A DNA stretch of 64,000 bases from Methanococcoides sp. AM1 (GCF_900774055.1 NZ_CAAGSW010000003.1:1-64000); one strand, 5' to 3'; counted from the first letter of the stretch, positions 17,491-27,855 are shown. The notes: generated by a model not told the origin, from the sequence alone. A program made the numbers and translations.

Positions 17491-17976
17491 TTATGAACTT
17501 TTAGAACCTCTTGTAAGTGCTACCTTACCGGTCCTTGCCATTTCCTTGATCCCGAAAGGTTTCAGCAATGTCTGGATCGCCTTGATCTTGTTGGAATCTC
17601 CGGTGACCTCAACGGTAACTGATCTTGAAGCAACGTCAATGATCCTTGCCCTGAAGATGTCCACGATCTGGATGATCTCAGCACGGTTGCTGGCATCGGT
17701 ATTCACCTTTATCAGTGCCAGTTCCCTTTCAACGGATTCATCAGCGCCAAGGTCTGTTACACGAATGACATCGATCAGCTTGTTAAGCTGCTTGGTGACC
17801 TGTTCAAGCACATGGTCATCACCACGGACAACAATTGTCATCCTTGAAATGGTGGGGTCTTCAGTGATTCCCACCGCCAGGCTGTCAATATTGAAACCTC
17901 TTCGTGAAAAGAGTCCTGCAACCCTTGCCAGTACTCCGTATTTGTTCTCTACCAGAACTGCAAGTGTATGTTTCAT
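17491..17976 (-). CDS. ilvN: Acetolactate synthase small (regulatory) subunit
   Basis: 161 residues. An N-terminal ACT domain ([21 protein letters not shown], then [16 protein letters not shown]) binds valine for feedback control, and the C-terminal half ([10 protein letters not shown]...[15 protein letters not shown]) is the ACT-like ALS_ss_C domain. It overlaps the end of ilvB by 4 bp and precedes ilvC by 36 bp, so the three genes are translated from one mRNA. Confidence 0.96.
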   Translation of the reverse strand: MKHTLAVLVENKYGVLARVAGLFSRRGFNIDSLAVGITEDPTISRMTIVVRGDDHVLEQVTKQLNKLIDVIRVTDLGADESVERELALIKVNTDASNRAEIIQIVDIFRARIIDVASRSVTVEVTGDSNKIKAIQTLLKPFGIKEMARTGKVALTRGSKSS

Positions 17977-19664
17977 TGTATCTTCTCCAGGTCAAGTATC
18001 TCGTTGATCGCTGCACCTGCCGGTACCATTGGTGATACATTCTCTTCTCGTTCGACTATGAAATCGATGATCACAGGCCGGTTTGCTTCAATTGCTTTTT
18101 CAATTGCAGGCCTGACCTCTGATGGCTTATTCACACGAATTCCAAGTGCACCGTAGGCTTCTGCCAGTTTGACGAAGTCCACGCTGTCCTCTATGGTGGT
18201 GTGTGAGTAGCGGTGTTCAAAGAACAATGCCTGCCACTGCCTGACCATTCCAAGATATCCGTTGTTGAACAACGCGATGATTATCGGAATGTCATTCTGC
18301 ACGATGGTTGCCATCTCCTGAGAGTTCATCTGGAACGATCCGTCTCCGGAAATGTCGAATACGACCTTGTCAGGCCTTCCGAGCTTTGCACCGATGGCTG
18401 CGGGGAATCCGTATCCCATGGTCCCCAGTCCGCCTGAGGTTATGAATGTACGTGGCTCTTTGTACTTGAAGTACTGGGCAGCCCACATCTGGTGCTGTCC
18501 GACCTCTGTAACGATGATCGCATCAGGACATGCCTCATTGATCTGTTCTATAATGTATTGTGGCTTGATCGCATCATCCCTGTTGACATAGAAAAGTGGG
18601 AAGTCCCGTTTCCATATGGCGATCTTGTCAAGCCATTCCTTTGTGTCACATTCGCTAACATGTGAAATGAGTGACTTGAGGATATCTTTTGCATCTCCAA
18701 CGATAGGGATGTCTACATTGATATTCTTTGAGATCTCTGCCGGATCGATATCGATGTGGATGATCTTCGCATTTGGTGCAAATGACTGGAGCTTTCCGGT
18801 GACCCTGTCATCAAAACGTGCTCCCACAGCGATCAAAATGTCTGATTCCTGTACTGCATAATTGGCGTACTTGGTACCATGCATTCCCAGCATCCCCAGG
18901 TAAAGATCATTGTCATTTGGGAATCCGCCTATACCGGTCAATGTACTTGTGACAGGTGCCCTGATCTTCTCAGCAAAGGCGAGTAGCTCCTTGCTTGCGT
19001 CTGATCCGATAACACCGCCACCTGCATAGATGACGGGTCTTGTTGATTTTGCTATAGCTGATGCAGCTCTTTTGACCTGCTGGATGTTGCCTTTATAGGT
19101 AGGCTTGTAGCCGCGAAGCTCGACCTTATCAGGATATACGAAATCGATCTCAGTGGTCGTAATATCCTTTGGCATATCAATAAGTACGGGACCTGGCCTG
19201 CCTGTGGAAGCGATATGGAATGCTTCCTTTATGATCCTTGGCAGATCTTTTGCATCCTGTACAAGATAATTGTGTTTTGTGATCGGCATTGTAATGCCTG
19301 TGATGTTAGCTTCCTGGAAGGCATCGTTGCCTATCATTGAGCTTGGTACCTGTCCGGTGAAAGCTACCATTGGAATTGAATCCATGTATGCGTTTGCGAT
19401 ACCTGTGACAAGGTTTGTTGCTCCCGGGCCTGATGTTGCCAGGCAGACACCTACTTTACCTGTGGCTCTTGCATATCCTTCGGCTGCATGGACTGCTGCC
19501 TGTTCGTGCCTGACAAGTAGATGGTGCAGATGTGCATCATAGAGTTCATCATAGATAGGGAGCAGCACGCCGCCTGGATATCCGAAGATAACGTCGACAT
19601 TTTCCCTGTACAGGCACTCGACGAATGCTCTTGCGCCTGTCATTCTTTCTGGTTTTCCGGTCAT
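17973..19664 (-). CDS. ilvB: Acetolactate synthase large subunit
   Basis: 563 residues from the ATG at 19664, which has AAAGGAA about eight bases upstream; an ATA/ATG further out (19703) is less likely. It joins two pyruvates, or pyruvate and 2-oxobutyrate, using TPP. The catalytic Glu lies in [22 protein letters not shown], the central FAD-type domain in [18 protein letters not shown], and the TPP motif is [20 protein letters not shown] with a later [12 protein letters not shown]. All domains are intact. First gene of the operon. Confidence 0.97.
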   Translation of the reverse strand: MTGKPERMTGARAFVECLYRENVDVIFGYPGGVLLPIYDELYDAHLHHLLVRHEQAAVHAAEGYARATGKVGVCLATSGPGATNLVTGIANAYMDSIPMVAFTGQVPSSMIGNDAFQEANITGITMPITKHNYLVQDAKDLPRIIKEAFHIASTGRPGPVLIDMPKDITTTEIDFVYPDKVELRGYKPTYKGNIQQVKRAASAIAKSTRPVIYAGGGVIGSDASKELLAFAEKIRAPVTSTLTGIGGFPNDNDLYLGMLGMHGTKYANYAVQESDILIAVGARFDDRVTGKLQSFAPNAKIIHIDIDPAEISKNINVDIPIVGDAKDILKSLISHVSECDTKEWLDKIAIWKRDFPLFYVNRDDAIKPQYIIEQINEACPDAIIVTEVGQHQMWAAQYFKYKEPRTFITSGGLGTMGYGFPAAIGAKLGRPDKVVFDISGDGSFQMNSQEMATIVQNDIPIIIALFNNGYLGMVRQWQALFFEHRYSHTTIEDSVDFVKLAEAYGALGIRVNKPSEVRPAIEKAIEANRPVIIDFIVEREENVSPMVPAGAAINEILDLEKIQ

Positions 19665-19772
19665 GCTATCTTTTCCTTTGGTTGATCGGTAAGATATTAT
19701 CAATATATGTTCAAATCTTTGTTTTTCAGTTTGTTGTTTGTTATTGGGCTGATCAGTACTGTATGTGAACGT

Positions 19773-21230
19773 TCAGTCCTGTATAAGCTGGTTGATCCCG
19801 TTAATGACGGCTTCTACGGAAGCCATGATTATGTCGGTACGTGCGCCTCTTGAAGTGACCATTTTTCCATCCTTGGAAAGTTTGACCAGTACTTCTACAA
19901 GTGCATCAGTTCCACCGGTGATCGAATCCACATGATATTCTTCAAGATGAATGTCTGCAACACCTGAGATGGCTTTACGTATTCCTTCAAAGGTTGCATC
20001 CACAGGTCCGTCTCCAATACCCGCTTCAACGATCTCTTTCCCATCAACTGTAAGTCTCACGGAAGCTGTTGGTATTACCTTGTTACCTGAAACAACAGTG
20101 AATTCCTCGAGCTTGACCTTTGATTCACGATAGATATCAAGCACAGTCTCAGCGATCGTCTGGAGGTCTGCATCTGTGACACGTTTTCCATGGTCACCCA
20201 ATTGCTTGACACGACCTACGATCTCGTTCAACTGTGAGTCATCAACAGCAAGTCCCAGTTCTTTCAATGCAAGTGTTACGGAACTCTTTCCTGCATGCTT
20301 TCCAAGCACGATCTGCCTTTCACGTCCAATGCTCTCAGGAGTTATTGGCTCATATGTGGAAGTATCGGCCAGCAATCCATGTACATGGATTCCTGCTTCA
20401 TGGGTGAATGCATTTCCACCTACAAGGGATTTGTTAGGTGCTACTGCAAGTCCGGTCAGGCGGCTGACAAGCCTTGAGATCTTGTAAAGATCATTGGTCT
20501 TGATCCCTGTATCGTATTTGTAGAGCCACTCAAGGACCATTACGACCTCTTCAAGTGCTGTATTTCCTGCCCTTTCACCGATACCATTGATGGTCATATG
20601 TGCTTCTTTTGCACCGCCATTCAATGCTGCGATAGTGTTCGAGACCGCAAGACCGAAGTCATTATGGCAGTGAATGGCCACCGGTACATCGATGGCTGAT
20701 GATAGTTCTTTGAATATCTCGGTCGTTCTTTCCGGCACAAGTAATCCCACTGTATCACAGAAGCATACCCTGTCAGCACCGACTTCCACGCCTGATCTGT
20801 ACAGGTCCTTTAAGAATTCCAGATCTGCCCTGGATGCATCCTCTCCACTAAGTTCCACTATCAGCCCGTGGTCCTTTGCATATTCAGTGGTGCTTAATGC
20901 CATTTCCTTTAATGCTTCCCTGTCCTTCTTGAGCTTCACATTAATGTGAAGGTCTGATACAGGTGCTACGAGGTGAATTGAATCCACATCGCATTCTAAG
21001 GCATAGTCCACATCCTGCTGCATGATACGGCAGTAGCTGCAGATCTCTGCATCCAGCCCTTCAGCTGCCACAGCACGAATGGCTTCGCGCTCGCCTTCGG
21101 AAGTGATGGCTGAGCCTGCTTCGATGATGTCAACTCCCAGATCGTCAAGCTTGCGTGCGATCCAGACTTTCTCTTCTGTTTTCAGTGCGACACCAGGTGT
21201 CTGTTCACCGTCTCGTAAAGTTGTGTCCAA
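19773..21230 (-). CDS. cimA: Citramalate/2-isopropylmalate synthase family, probably CimA
   Basis: 485 residues from TTG 21230. It condenses acetyl-CoA with a 2-oxoacid. The catalytic TIM barrel shows [25 protein letters not shown] and NGIGERAGN; the C-terminal regulatory LeuA domain is present. The segments [15 protein letters not shown] and [13 protein letters not shown] resemble methanogen citramalate synthase (isoleucine route) more than LeuA, and it sits beside ilvBNC; isopropylmalate synthase cannot be excluded. The start is odd: the frame continues upstream as IRFLD before DTTLRDG, which is the usual family N-terminus, but no ATG or GTG precedes it; the only upstream codons are ATC and ATT types before a stop at about 21266. 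Confidence 0.85.
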   Translation of the reverse strand: MDTTLRDGEQTPGVALKTEEKVWIARKLDDLGVDIIEAGSAITSEGEREAIRAVAAEGLDAEICSYCRIMQQDVDYALECDVDSIHLVAPVSDLHINVKLKKDREALKEMALSTTEYAKDHGLIVELSGEDASRADLEFLKDLYRSGVEVGADRVCFCDTVGLLVPERTTEIFKELSSAIDVPVAIHCHNDFGLAVSNTIAALNGGAKEAHMTINGIGERAGNTALEEVVMVLEWLYKYDTGIKTNDLYKISRLVSRLTGLAVAPNKSLVGGNAFTHEAGIHVHGLLADTSTYEPITPESIGRERQIVLGKHAGKSSVTLALKELGLAVDDSQLNEIVGRVKQLGDHGKRVTDADLQTIAETVLDIYRESKVKLEEFTVVSGNKVIPTASVRLTVDGKEIVEAGIGDGPVDATFEGIRKAISGVADIHLEEYHVDSITGGTDALVEVLVKLSKDGKMVTSRGARTDIIMASVEAVINGINQLIQD

Positions 21231-21517
21231 AAACCGGATATTTTCGAATAATGCAATCCCTCAGTTGTGTTTTTTTGTTTCAGCGAATTATATTTTTTTC
21301 GATCGTGATCTTCTTGCTTTCATTTCAAGATTTATCACTAATAATCAATATGTTATTTATAGATGCATGTCGCTGACTATAACAGCCAAAAGAATACTCC
21401 TATTGGTTTTAGTACTTTTGGTTTGGAGCTTATCTGATCCAGTTTATCGTTCCGATCAGTCGATATTTTTGTACCGACTATACATATCCAATAAATTCAA
21501 ACCTCATAAGTTTGCTA
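21231..21517. other. Non-coding stretch holding the cimA promoter
   Basis: AT-rich spacer between the M42 peptidase and cimA. On the minus strand a TATA-like AAAAATATAATT lies near 21285-21296. If it is used, the RNA would begin close to the first sense codons of the extended cimA frame, so the mRNA may be nearly leaderless. An imperfect CTGATC...GATCAG repeat lies near 21434-21460. No gene is visible. Confidence 0.4.
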
Positions 21518-21547
21518 AAATAAAAAAAGAGATGCCAGGAAGGCATC
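21518..21547 (-). terminator. Hairpin terminator of the M42 peptidase
   Basis: GATGCC and GGCATC pair around five bases (21531-21547). On the minus strand a run of seven T follows (21518-21530). It overlaps the stop codon. Confidence 0.6.
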
Positions 21548-22598
21548 AGAAATATTTCTCAATATTAAGTACTGCTTTTGCTATAAGATCTGCACAGGCT
21601 TTAAGGTCCTCAAGGGACAATACCTCAACAGGCGAATGAATATATCTTGTAGGCACACTGATAGTGCTTGAAGGAACACCTTCACGTGTCAGATGGATCG
21701 CAGTGGCATCTGTAGTGCCGCCACCACCCACATTGAGCTGGTATGGTATGTCGTTCTCCTCAGCGGTCTCTTTCAGCCATTTCACGACTGTTTTATCTGC
21801 AATGAGCCCTCTTCCGGATGCATCAACAACGGTGATGACAGCACCTTTTCCCATTTCGAGTGCAGAATCCTTCTTTTCGATACCGGGATGATCTCCCGGG
21901 AATGTGACATCAACTGCTATTGCAACGTCAGGATTTAAGCCGAATGCGGATGTTCGTGCACCTTTTAGCCCGACCTCTTCCTGTACGGTTCCAACAGCGT
22001 GGACTGTTGCCTTAACATCAGTTTCAGAAAGCTGTTTCATTGCATCGATAAGCATAGCAACGCCTGCGCGGTTGTCAAAGGCTTTACATGTGACAATTCC
22101 GTTAGCAAGTTTCGTATAGTCTCTGTCCATGGATATGGCAGTTCCGACATCCACTCCCATGTTGATGGCGTCTTCCTTGTCTTTCGCACCGATGTCGATG
22201 AACATGTCCTCGGCCTTTACAGGACGTTTCCTGTCGTCTTCTTTCATAACATGTGGTGGTTTTGATCCGATCACTCCCGGGAGAGGTCCGTTGTTTCCGT
22301 GAACTACCACTCTCTGGCTGTGAAGTGTCTGGTCGAACCAGCCTCCTATTTTAACAAAGCGCAGGAATCCCTTATCATCGATGTACTGCACCATGAGCCC
22401 GATCTCATCCATGTGTGCTGCCAGCATGATCGTAGGACCTTCTCCTTTCTTTGTGGTGATGAGATTTCCCATCTTGTCGGTCTTTGTCTCATCCACATAT
22501 GGTCTGATCTCATCTTCCATTATCTGTTTAATGTCATTCTCATATCCGGATATGCCGTGCGCATTGGATAACTTTTCAAGTAGCTTCTCTAGTTCCAT
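21546..22598 (-). CDS. M42-family aminopeptidase (endoglucanase-like)
   Basis: 350 residues, the usual length. A dinuclear zinc exopeptidase. Metal and catalytic motifs: LAAHMDEIGLMVQ, FDNRAGVAMLIDAM, GTVQEEVGLKGARTSAF, VAIAVDVTFPGDHPG, and RYIHSPVEVLSLEDL. The set matches TET/M42 peptidases of archaea, which form large hollow complexes and break down short peptides in the cytosol. A single-gene unit with a hairpin terminator; the upstream gap to mdh is divergent. Confidence 0.94.
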   Translation of the reverse strand: MELEKLLEKLSNAHGISGYENDIKQIMEDEIRPYVDETKTDKMGNLITTKKGEGPTIMLAAHMDEIGLMVQYIDDKGFLRFVKIGGWFDQTLHSQRVVVHGNNGPLPGVIGSKPPHVMKEDDRKRPVKAEDMFIDIGAKDKEDAINMGVDVGTAISMDRDYTKLANGIVTCKAFDNRAGVAMLIDAMKQLSETDVKATVHAVGTVQEEVGLKGARTSAFGLNPDVAIAVDVTFPGDHPGIEKKDSALEMGKGAVITVVDASGRGLIADKTVVKWLKETAEENDIPYQLNVGGGGTTDATAIHLTREGVPSSTISVPTRYIHSPVEVLSLEDLKACADLIAKAVLNIEKYF

Positions 22599-22798
22599 AG
22601 CTGATCGGTGGTAGATTGGTCTTTGAGGATATAAATGTTTGAGTAAGGTAGTTTTGATTTTAGAGCTTTTTTATTTTGTTTTACATTTTGGCGGATTTAA
22701 ACGAAACCAAGAAAACATATATTAATTTTGAGTGTCAAACTTAGATATAGTATATTGAGCATTTGATATATCCAATCATCTTGGGGGGTTATTACGAA

Positions 22799-23722
22799 AT
22801 GAAGAAAATTACAGTCATAGGATCAGGTAACGTTGGCTCAACCACGGTTCAGCGTCTCGCAGAACTTGAACTTGGGAATATTGTTATGACCGATGTTGTT
22901 GATGGTCTGCCTCAAGGAAAGGCACTTGATATTATTGAGGCTGCTCCGGTTCTTGGGTTTGATGTGGACATACTGGGAACGACCGATTACGCTGATATTG
23001 AGGATTCTGACATTGTTATCATTACCGCAGGAATTGCCCGTAAAAAAGGAATGGTGCGGGATGACCTGATGAAGGTCAATGCAAATATCATAAAAGAAGT
23101 CTGTGAAAATATCTCATTATATGCACCTGAAGCCATAGTTATCACTGTATCTAATCCACTGGACATAATGACCTATGCCACACAGAAATATACCGGATTG
23201 GAAAAGAACCGGGTATTTGGAATGAGCGGAGTACTTGATTCAAGTCGATTTGCAGCATTTATTGCAATGGAACTTGGAATTTCGGTAAAGGATGTTTCTG
23301 CATTGGTACTTGGCGGACACGGCGATTCCATGGTCGCATTGCCACAATACACTACAGTATCAGGAGTTCCATTACCAGAATTACTTTCTGAAGAAGCGAT
23401 TGATAGGCTGGTAAATCGCACTGTGAACGCCGGAACTGAAATTGTTGATCATCTTAAGACTGGCAGTTCTTTCTTTGCCCCGGCAGCAGCTATTGCAACG
23501 ATGGTAGAATCCGTAATTAATGACCAAAAGCGAGTTCTTCCTGCAGCCGCTTATTTGCAGGGAGAATATGGTGAGAACGGTCTTTATTTAGGAGTGCCTG
23601 TAATATTAGGTAAGAACGGCATAGATAAAGTAATCGAACTTGAACTGACAGAAAGCCAACAACAGGCATTTTCAAGATCTGCTGAGTCTGTGCGTGAAGG
23701 TATAGCAAAGTTGCAATTGTAA
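22799..23722 (+). CDS. mdh: Malate dehydrogenase (LDH-like)
   Basis: 307 residues from ATG 22799, preceded by GGGGGG ten bases upstream. It interconverts malate and oxaloacetate with NAD(P). The nucleotide motif is ITVIGSGNVGSTTVQ; the acidic residue after strand two (MTDVVDG) suggests NAD. Substrate arginines lie in ARKKGMVRDDL, where the pattern fits malate rather than lactate. VSNPLDIMTY and the catalytic His in LGGHGDSMV are intact. In methanogens it belongs to the partial TCA pathway. A single-gene unit. Confidence 0.93.
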   Translation: MKKITVIGSGNVGSTTVQRLAELELGNIVMTDVVDGLPQGKALDIIEAAPVLGFDVDILGTTDYADIEDSDIVIITAGIARKKGMVRDDLMKVNANIIKEVCENISLYAPEAIVITVSNPLDIMTYATQKYTGLEKNRVFGMSGVLDSSRFAAFIAMELGISVKDVSALVLGGHGDSMVALPQYTTVSGVPLPELLSEEAIDRLVNRTVNAGTEIVDHLKTGSSFFAPAAAIATMVESVINDQKRVLPAAAYLQGEYGENGLYLGVPVILGKNGIDKVIELELTESQQQAFSRSAESVREGIAKLQL

Positions 23723-23908
23723 TATGTAAGGACATCGGATCAATTGCATTTTCGGTTGTATCTTTCTACTTATGTCAGTGTTATCTGATCGTGTGGAAAT
23801 GATGCAACTGAGTTTTAATTCTATGTTCTATATATATTTAGAAACCTTTTATATCATAGGATACAAATCTGTTTATTATATATTACAAGTTGCTGGTGAG
23901 GGGTATTC

Positions 23909-24736
23909 ATAAGAAACAATACTAAGATCATTCTCTTTTTTGCTCTGTCTTCAATAGTTGTCTCAGCATTCACATTTTTTATTTCAGGTCCGTTTGCTGC
24001 TGAAATAGTTATGGTCGCATTCATATGGATAAGCTATGTCCTCTATAGGTATAGTGGCAAACTTCTCCTAAAATGGTATCATGCAGAGAAGGTGGGTGTG
24101 TTGGATAAACTCTCTAAAAAAGCAGGAGTATCTACACCCGGAATGTATACATTTAATTCTCCCATGCCCTTTATCTTCACGGTAGGAACCAGTTCCGAAT
24201 ATAATGTAGCTTTATCCACTGGTGCAATGGGTATGTTTGATGTAGCTGAGATTGAAGTGTTGCTTGCTCGTGAGATTGGCCATATTAGGAATGGGGATGT
24301 TCCGATCAATACTATCTCAGCACTTTTTGCTGGTACTTTAGTAGGACTTTCATCTGCTGCTTATAATTTATCATTGATGGCAGTGTTTGGAAGAGAAAAT
24401 AACCCAATACCTAAATTAATTCATTTCTTTATAATGGGTTTTGTAGCGCTTCCGGCAGCATTGCTGATAAAGCTTATGATCTCTCCTTCCCGGGAGTATA
24501 CTGCTGACGAATTTGTGGAAGGGGTCGCTGGCAGGCCAAATCTATTGCCAGAACTGTTAAAGCGTCTTGAAAGTCAGACCGAGTCATTCCACAGAAAAAT
24601 AAATCCTGGTCATGGTCACTTGTTTCCTGTAAATTTCCTATGTATCAAAGACGGTTATGATGTGTATCTATCAATGTTCAATACCCATCCAACTATAGAT
24701 CAAAGGCTTGATCATCTTATGAAGAAGAGTGATTGA
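23909..24736 (+). CDS. M48-family (HtpX-like) membrane protein, zinc site lost
   Basis: About 275 residues if begun at ATA 23909, or 241 from the first ATG at 24011. The part before 24011 is coding-like: it supplies the first membrane helix (IILFFALSSIVVSAFTFFIS) and follows a strong GAGGGG site by 5 bp, but the codon there is ATA, not ATG. The zinc motif HEIGH of the family reads AREIGH here: the first His is Arg (CGT, one base from CAT). The third ligand motif REYTAD is kept, as are the NGDVPINT and membrane segments. Known: HtpX proteases need both His residues, so this protein is probably inactive as a protease. It may be a pseudogene in early decay or a non-catalytic homologue. No operon partners. 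Confidence 0.75.
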   Translation: MRNNTKIILFFALSSIVVSAFTFFISGPFAAEIVMVAFIWISYVLYRYSGKLLLKWYHAEKVGVLDKLSKKAGVSTPGMYTFNSPMPFIFTVGTSSEYNVALSTGAMGMFDVAEIEVLLAREIGHIRNGDVPINTISALFAGTLVGLSSAAYNLSLMAVFGRENNPIPKLIHFFIMGFVALPAALLIKLMISPSREYTADEFVEGVAGRPNLLPELLKRLESQTESFHRKINPGHGHLFPVNFLCIKDGYDVYLSMFNTHPTIDQRLDHLMKKSD

Positions 24737-24983
24737 TAATATGAAATGAAAAAACAGCTATAGCTTAGAGTTTATTATCTTATTGTCTTTTACTTCTAAT
24801 GACCGTCTTTATTGATATATTTTGGAAACAGGTTTTCATATTCAAAGAAATTGCGATAATAGCTGATGTGTTTATTAGTATAGTCTTACTTCTAACTATC
24901 CCTGATCTGTAGTATTTGAATATCGATTAGTAAAGATCAATGATTTTTGATTGTCTGTTGTTTCAATTTGAATTGTCAATTGT

Positions 24984-25724
24984 TCAGAGCGTTTGACATC
25001 CATCAACAGATATTACCTGACCACTTACATAATCCCCAAGCTCTGAGCTTAAAAACAAAACTACTTTTGCAACGTCTTCCGGGTTACCGCTTCGACCAAG
25101 AGCTATGTTTGAGATAAGTTTTTCGCGAATTTCTTCTTTAACATCTCTGGTCAGATCAGTTTCAATGAAGCCCGGTGCAATGGCATTCACAGTAATTCCA
25201 TATCTGCCAAGTTCTTTTGCTGCAGACTTTGTAAACCCGATAACCCCTGCTTTACTTGCTGAATATGCGGTTTGCCCGGCATTCCCATTTAACCCTATTA
25301 TGGATGAGATATTAATTATTTTTCCTGATCCTTGTTTTCTCATCATGTTTGAGGCGTATCGACTACATAGAAAAGTTCCTTTTAAATTGACATCAATAGT
25401 ATGATCAAACAACTCAGTGCTTGTCATCATCAACAAATTATTTTTTAGTATTCCAGCATTATTAACAAGTATATCAAGTTTTGAGTATCGCTTTTTAATA
25501 AAATCAAACATGTCTTTGACTTCATTTTCAACAGAAACATCTGCTTTTATCATTGTGGCTTGAAGTCCTTTTTCAGTAATGTTGTCTACAAGTTCAGCTG
25601 CTTTATCTTCACTTTCTTTGTAGTTTATAATCACATTTGCATGGTTCTCTGCTGCCAATAATGCCGTAGATCTTCCAATTCCGCGGCTCGCTCCTGTGAT
25701 CAGTATGACTTTACCTTCGAGCAT
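24984..25724 (-). CDS. SDR oxidoreductase, FabG-like (3-oxoacyl-ACP reductase)
   Basis: 246 residues. Rossmann motif ITGASRGIGRSTALLA, NNAG at about residue 90, catalytic Ser in INISSIIGLNG, and Tyr-x-x-x-Lys in AYSASKAGVIGFTKS. The C-terminus GQVISVDGCQTL is typical of FabG. FabG reduces 3-oxoacyl groups bound to acyl carrier protein. An archaeon normally lacks fatty acid synthase, but a carrier protein, its PPTase and an acyl-activating enzyme are encoded just upstream on the same strand, so a role on a carrier-bound intermediate is plausible (inference). It lies 71 bp after the NadE-like gene. Confidence 0.85.
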   Translation of the reverse strand: MLEGKVILITGASRGIGRSTALLAAENHANVIINYKESEDKAAELVDNITEKGLQATMIKADVSVENEVKDMFDFIKKRYSKLDILVNNAGILKNNLLMMTSTELFDHTIDVNLKGTFLCSRYASNMMRKQGSGKIINISSIIGLNGNAGQTAYSASKAGVIGFTKSAAKELGRYGITVNAIAPGFIETDLTRDVKEEIREKLISNIALGRSGNPEDVAKVVLFLSSELGDYVSGQVISVDGCQTL

Positions 25725-25795
25725 GCTGTATTCCTTTTTTTGAATAGCTCAAGTTTGAAATATAATAATCTGAATGTTTTTAGCTTGATCTTCGA

Positions 25796-26764
25796 TCATT
25801 TGTCAAGATAACATATAGGAGGCGGTGATGTGATGTATTTGGCTGTATTTCTTATTTTATCAATGCTTCTTCTTGCTTTGTTTATTGTTTCTTCTGATAG
25901 TTCTGTATTTTCTTTGATAATATCCATCGGTAGGTCATATTCCTGTGAATACAATAATTGGTCCAGAATATGAATTGGCATACGCCAGAAAAAATCTTCA
26001 TCCGATGTGAAGTTGCTCCATGTATCGGCGCTTGGAGGCCTTTCTATTATTTCTTTATCAATACCAAGTAGATCTGCTAATGCATATACTTGAGTTTTGT
26101 AACAGTCTGCCAGAGGTTCGATATCCACTCCACCGTCTCCATATTTCACGAACTGTCCCAGAAAATGTTCGGTCTTATTAGTGGTACCGCAGACAAGATA
26201 ATTGTTCTTTTCCGCGTATAAATACTGGATCAACATTCTTGATCTCTGTTTCACATTCTGGATTCCGATCAATTCGAGATAGTCCTTTGCTTTCAACTTG
26301 TTCTTTGCAATTACTTCATCATCTTTTACCAGTCTTATTGATGGGATGCATAACATGTTACTATCTAAGATGTTAGGTAGAACCAGTGAGGTCTTATGGA
26401 TATCCGGATCATATTCCGGGCAGGTTTTCTTTATTATCCGATCCTTTTTACCGTATATGTCAAGTGCTTGCAATATTGGGGTAATTGGAACTTCTTCATA
26501 GGAAACATCCAATGAGTCACAAAGTCTTGCTCCAAGTTCTTTGCTGGATGTAGCTGATTCTTCTTCAGGAAGTAGCAATCCGTAAACATTCTTATTGCCC
26601 AAAGTCTGAACAACTAGTGCGAGTATGACTGCAGAATCGATTCCTCCTGAAACTCCTACAACAACTCCCTTTTTCTTAAAATCCTTTACATTACTTTCAA
26701 TAAATGCCTGGATATGAGAGGCGTTCTTTTCTGTATCTTTATTAAGTTCATCAATTATTTTCAT
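25796..26764 (-). CDS. NadE-like NAD synthase / amide-forming PP-loop enzyme
   Basis: 322 residues from ATG 26764 (GGGG seven bases upstream). The PP-loop is VVVGVSGGIDSAVILALV; the other NadE landmarks LVCGTTNKTEHFLGQFVKYGD and DIEPLADCYKTQVYALA are intact. It is longer than typical archaeal NadE because of an insert around residues 100-145 (IIKKTCPEYDPDIHKTSL...). The insert and the position inside a carrier-protein cluster suggest either a second NadE or a relative that makes an amide on a pathway intermediate. No glutaminase domain, so ammonia is the direct nitrogen source. It follows the PP-loop gene at 26842 by 77 bp. Confidence 0.8.
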   Translation of the reverse strand: MKIIDELNKDTEKNASHIQAFIESNVKDFKKKGVVVGVSGGIDSAVILALVVQTLGNKNVYGLLLPEEESATSSKELGARLCDSLDVSYEEVPITPILQALDIYGKKDRIIKKTCPEYDPDIHKTSLVLPNILDSNMLCIPSIRLVKDDEVIAKNKLKAKDYLELIGIQNVKQRSRMLIQYLYAEKNNYLVCGTTNKTEHFLGQFVKYGDGGVDIEPLADCYKTQVYALADLLGIDKEIIERPPSADTWSNFTSDEDFFWRMPIHILDQLLYSQEYDLPMDIIKENTELSEETINKARRSIDKIRNTAKYITSPPPICYLDK

Positions 26765-26841
26765 AATATTCCCCACTGGAATAATTTGATTTTGCACTGT
26801 GTTTAGTTTAGAATATTGTTACATCTCATCGGTATGGCAGT

Positions 26842-27855
26842 TTACTCTAGTTCCATTTCAAGTTTCTTTGCAGCCATTTCTATCAATGGCTCTGACAGTT
26901 CTTTATGCAATTTTTCCAATCCTTCTTCCCGGGTCATATCTCCGCTTCTCACAAGCCCTGCTATGTCGAAAGCATATGGGTGGATGTCATATTTATTGAT
27001 ATGATTCTGACAGGCAAATGCATTCAAAAGACAGTTTGTTGAATTGCTGTCATTGATCTTTGGAGGCATCCATCCGAGGTCTATCAGAGTCTCAATTATC
27101 TTATCTTCATTGTAATCCCACAGGCACATTGGGTGTAATATAACTGGTGTGGTGCCTTTATCTATACTCTTTATGATATCATTTTTTAAAGTGAAACTCT
27201 CATCCTTATCCTCTACACCGATATTTTGCAGTTGCTTCTCAAAAAGATCCCGGGACCACTTTATGAAACTGGGTTTAAGATCGATTATTGGATTAGGGGC
27301 CTGGCCCGATGTGAAAGCAAAAACAATGAATGGTGCTTTATGAATAATTGCCTGTTCTATCAGTTTCTGTTTGATGATACTAATGCATGTGTTACAGATA
27401 TCACTGGCTCGATATCTAGCAAATTTTGAGTATGCATTGGTAGATCCAGCTGCTTTTCGAAATGTATCACAGAGTTTCTTTTCTTCCATACCCAGCTTGA
27501 AATAGTCGCATTCCACGATCTCACACATCTTTTTTGCATTATCAATAGCAGTGTCTGAAATGAATGCATTATCAAATTGAACTGCAAGGATGTTCAGGAA
27601 TGGGTACTCCTTTTTAAGTTTATAGAGTCCATATGAGGAGTCCTTTCCACCGGAAAGTGCAAAAATGACATCATATTCTCCTGTTCCACTGTTCTCTTTA
27701 AGCATCTTTTCTATAATTCCCAAATAATTCTTCTTTTCTTCCGAAGACATGGGTGTATAGCTCTCGCAGAACTGGCAAAGGCCACTTTCTTCGTTTATTG
27801 TTATACCAGGAATGTCTGAATCTAAAATACATTTCTTACATATTAGCTTTGACAT
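26842..27855 (-). CDS. N-acetyl sugar amidotransferase-like PP-loop protein
   Basis: 337 residues. The N-terminus has a cysteine pair arrangement CKKCILDSDIPGI...GLCQFC typical of WbpG/PseA-type amidotransferases. The PP-loop is IFALSGGKDSSYGLYKLK (about residues 62-79), and CNTC lies further on. Known: WbpG-type enzymes convert an acetamido group on a sugar to an acetamidino group, usually with a separate glutaminase; none is encoded nearby. The gene overlaps the upstream adenylate-forming ligase by 20 bp and is therefore part of the same operon. Substrate unknown; it could modify a sugar or a carrier-bound acid. Confidence 0.75.
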   Translation of the reverse strand: MSKLICKKCILDSDIPGITINEESGLCQFCESYTPMSSEEKKNYLGIIEKMLKENSGTGEYDVIFALSGGKDSSYGLYKLKKEYPFLNILAVQFDNAFISDTAIDNAKKMCEIVECDYFKLGMEEKKLCDTFRKAAGSTNAYSKFARYRASDICNTCISIIKQKLIEQAIIHKAPFIVFAFTSGQAPNPIIDLKPSFIKWSRDLFEKQLQNIGVEDKDESFTLKNDIIKSIDKGTTPVILHPMCLWDYNEDKIIETLIDLGWMPPKINDSNSTNCLLNAFACQNHINKYDIHPYAFDIAGLVRSGDMTREEGLEKLHKELSEPLIEMAAKKLEMELE

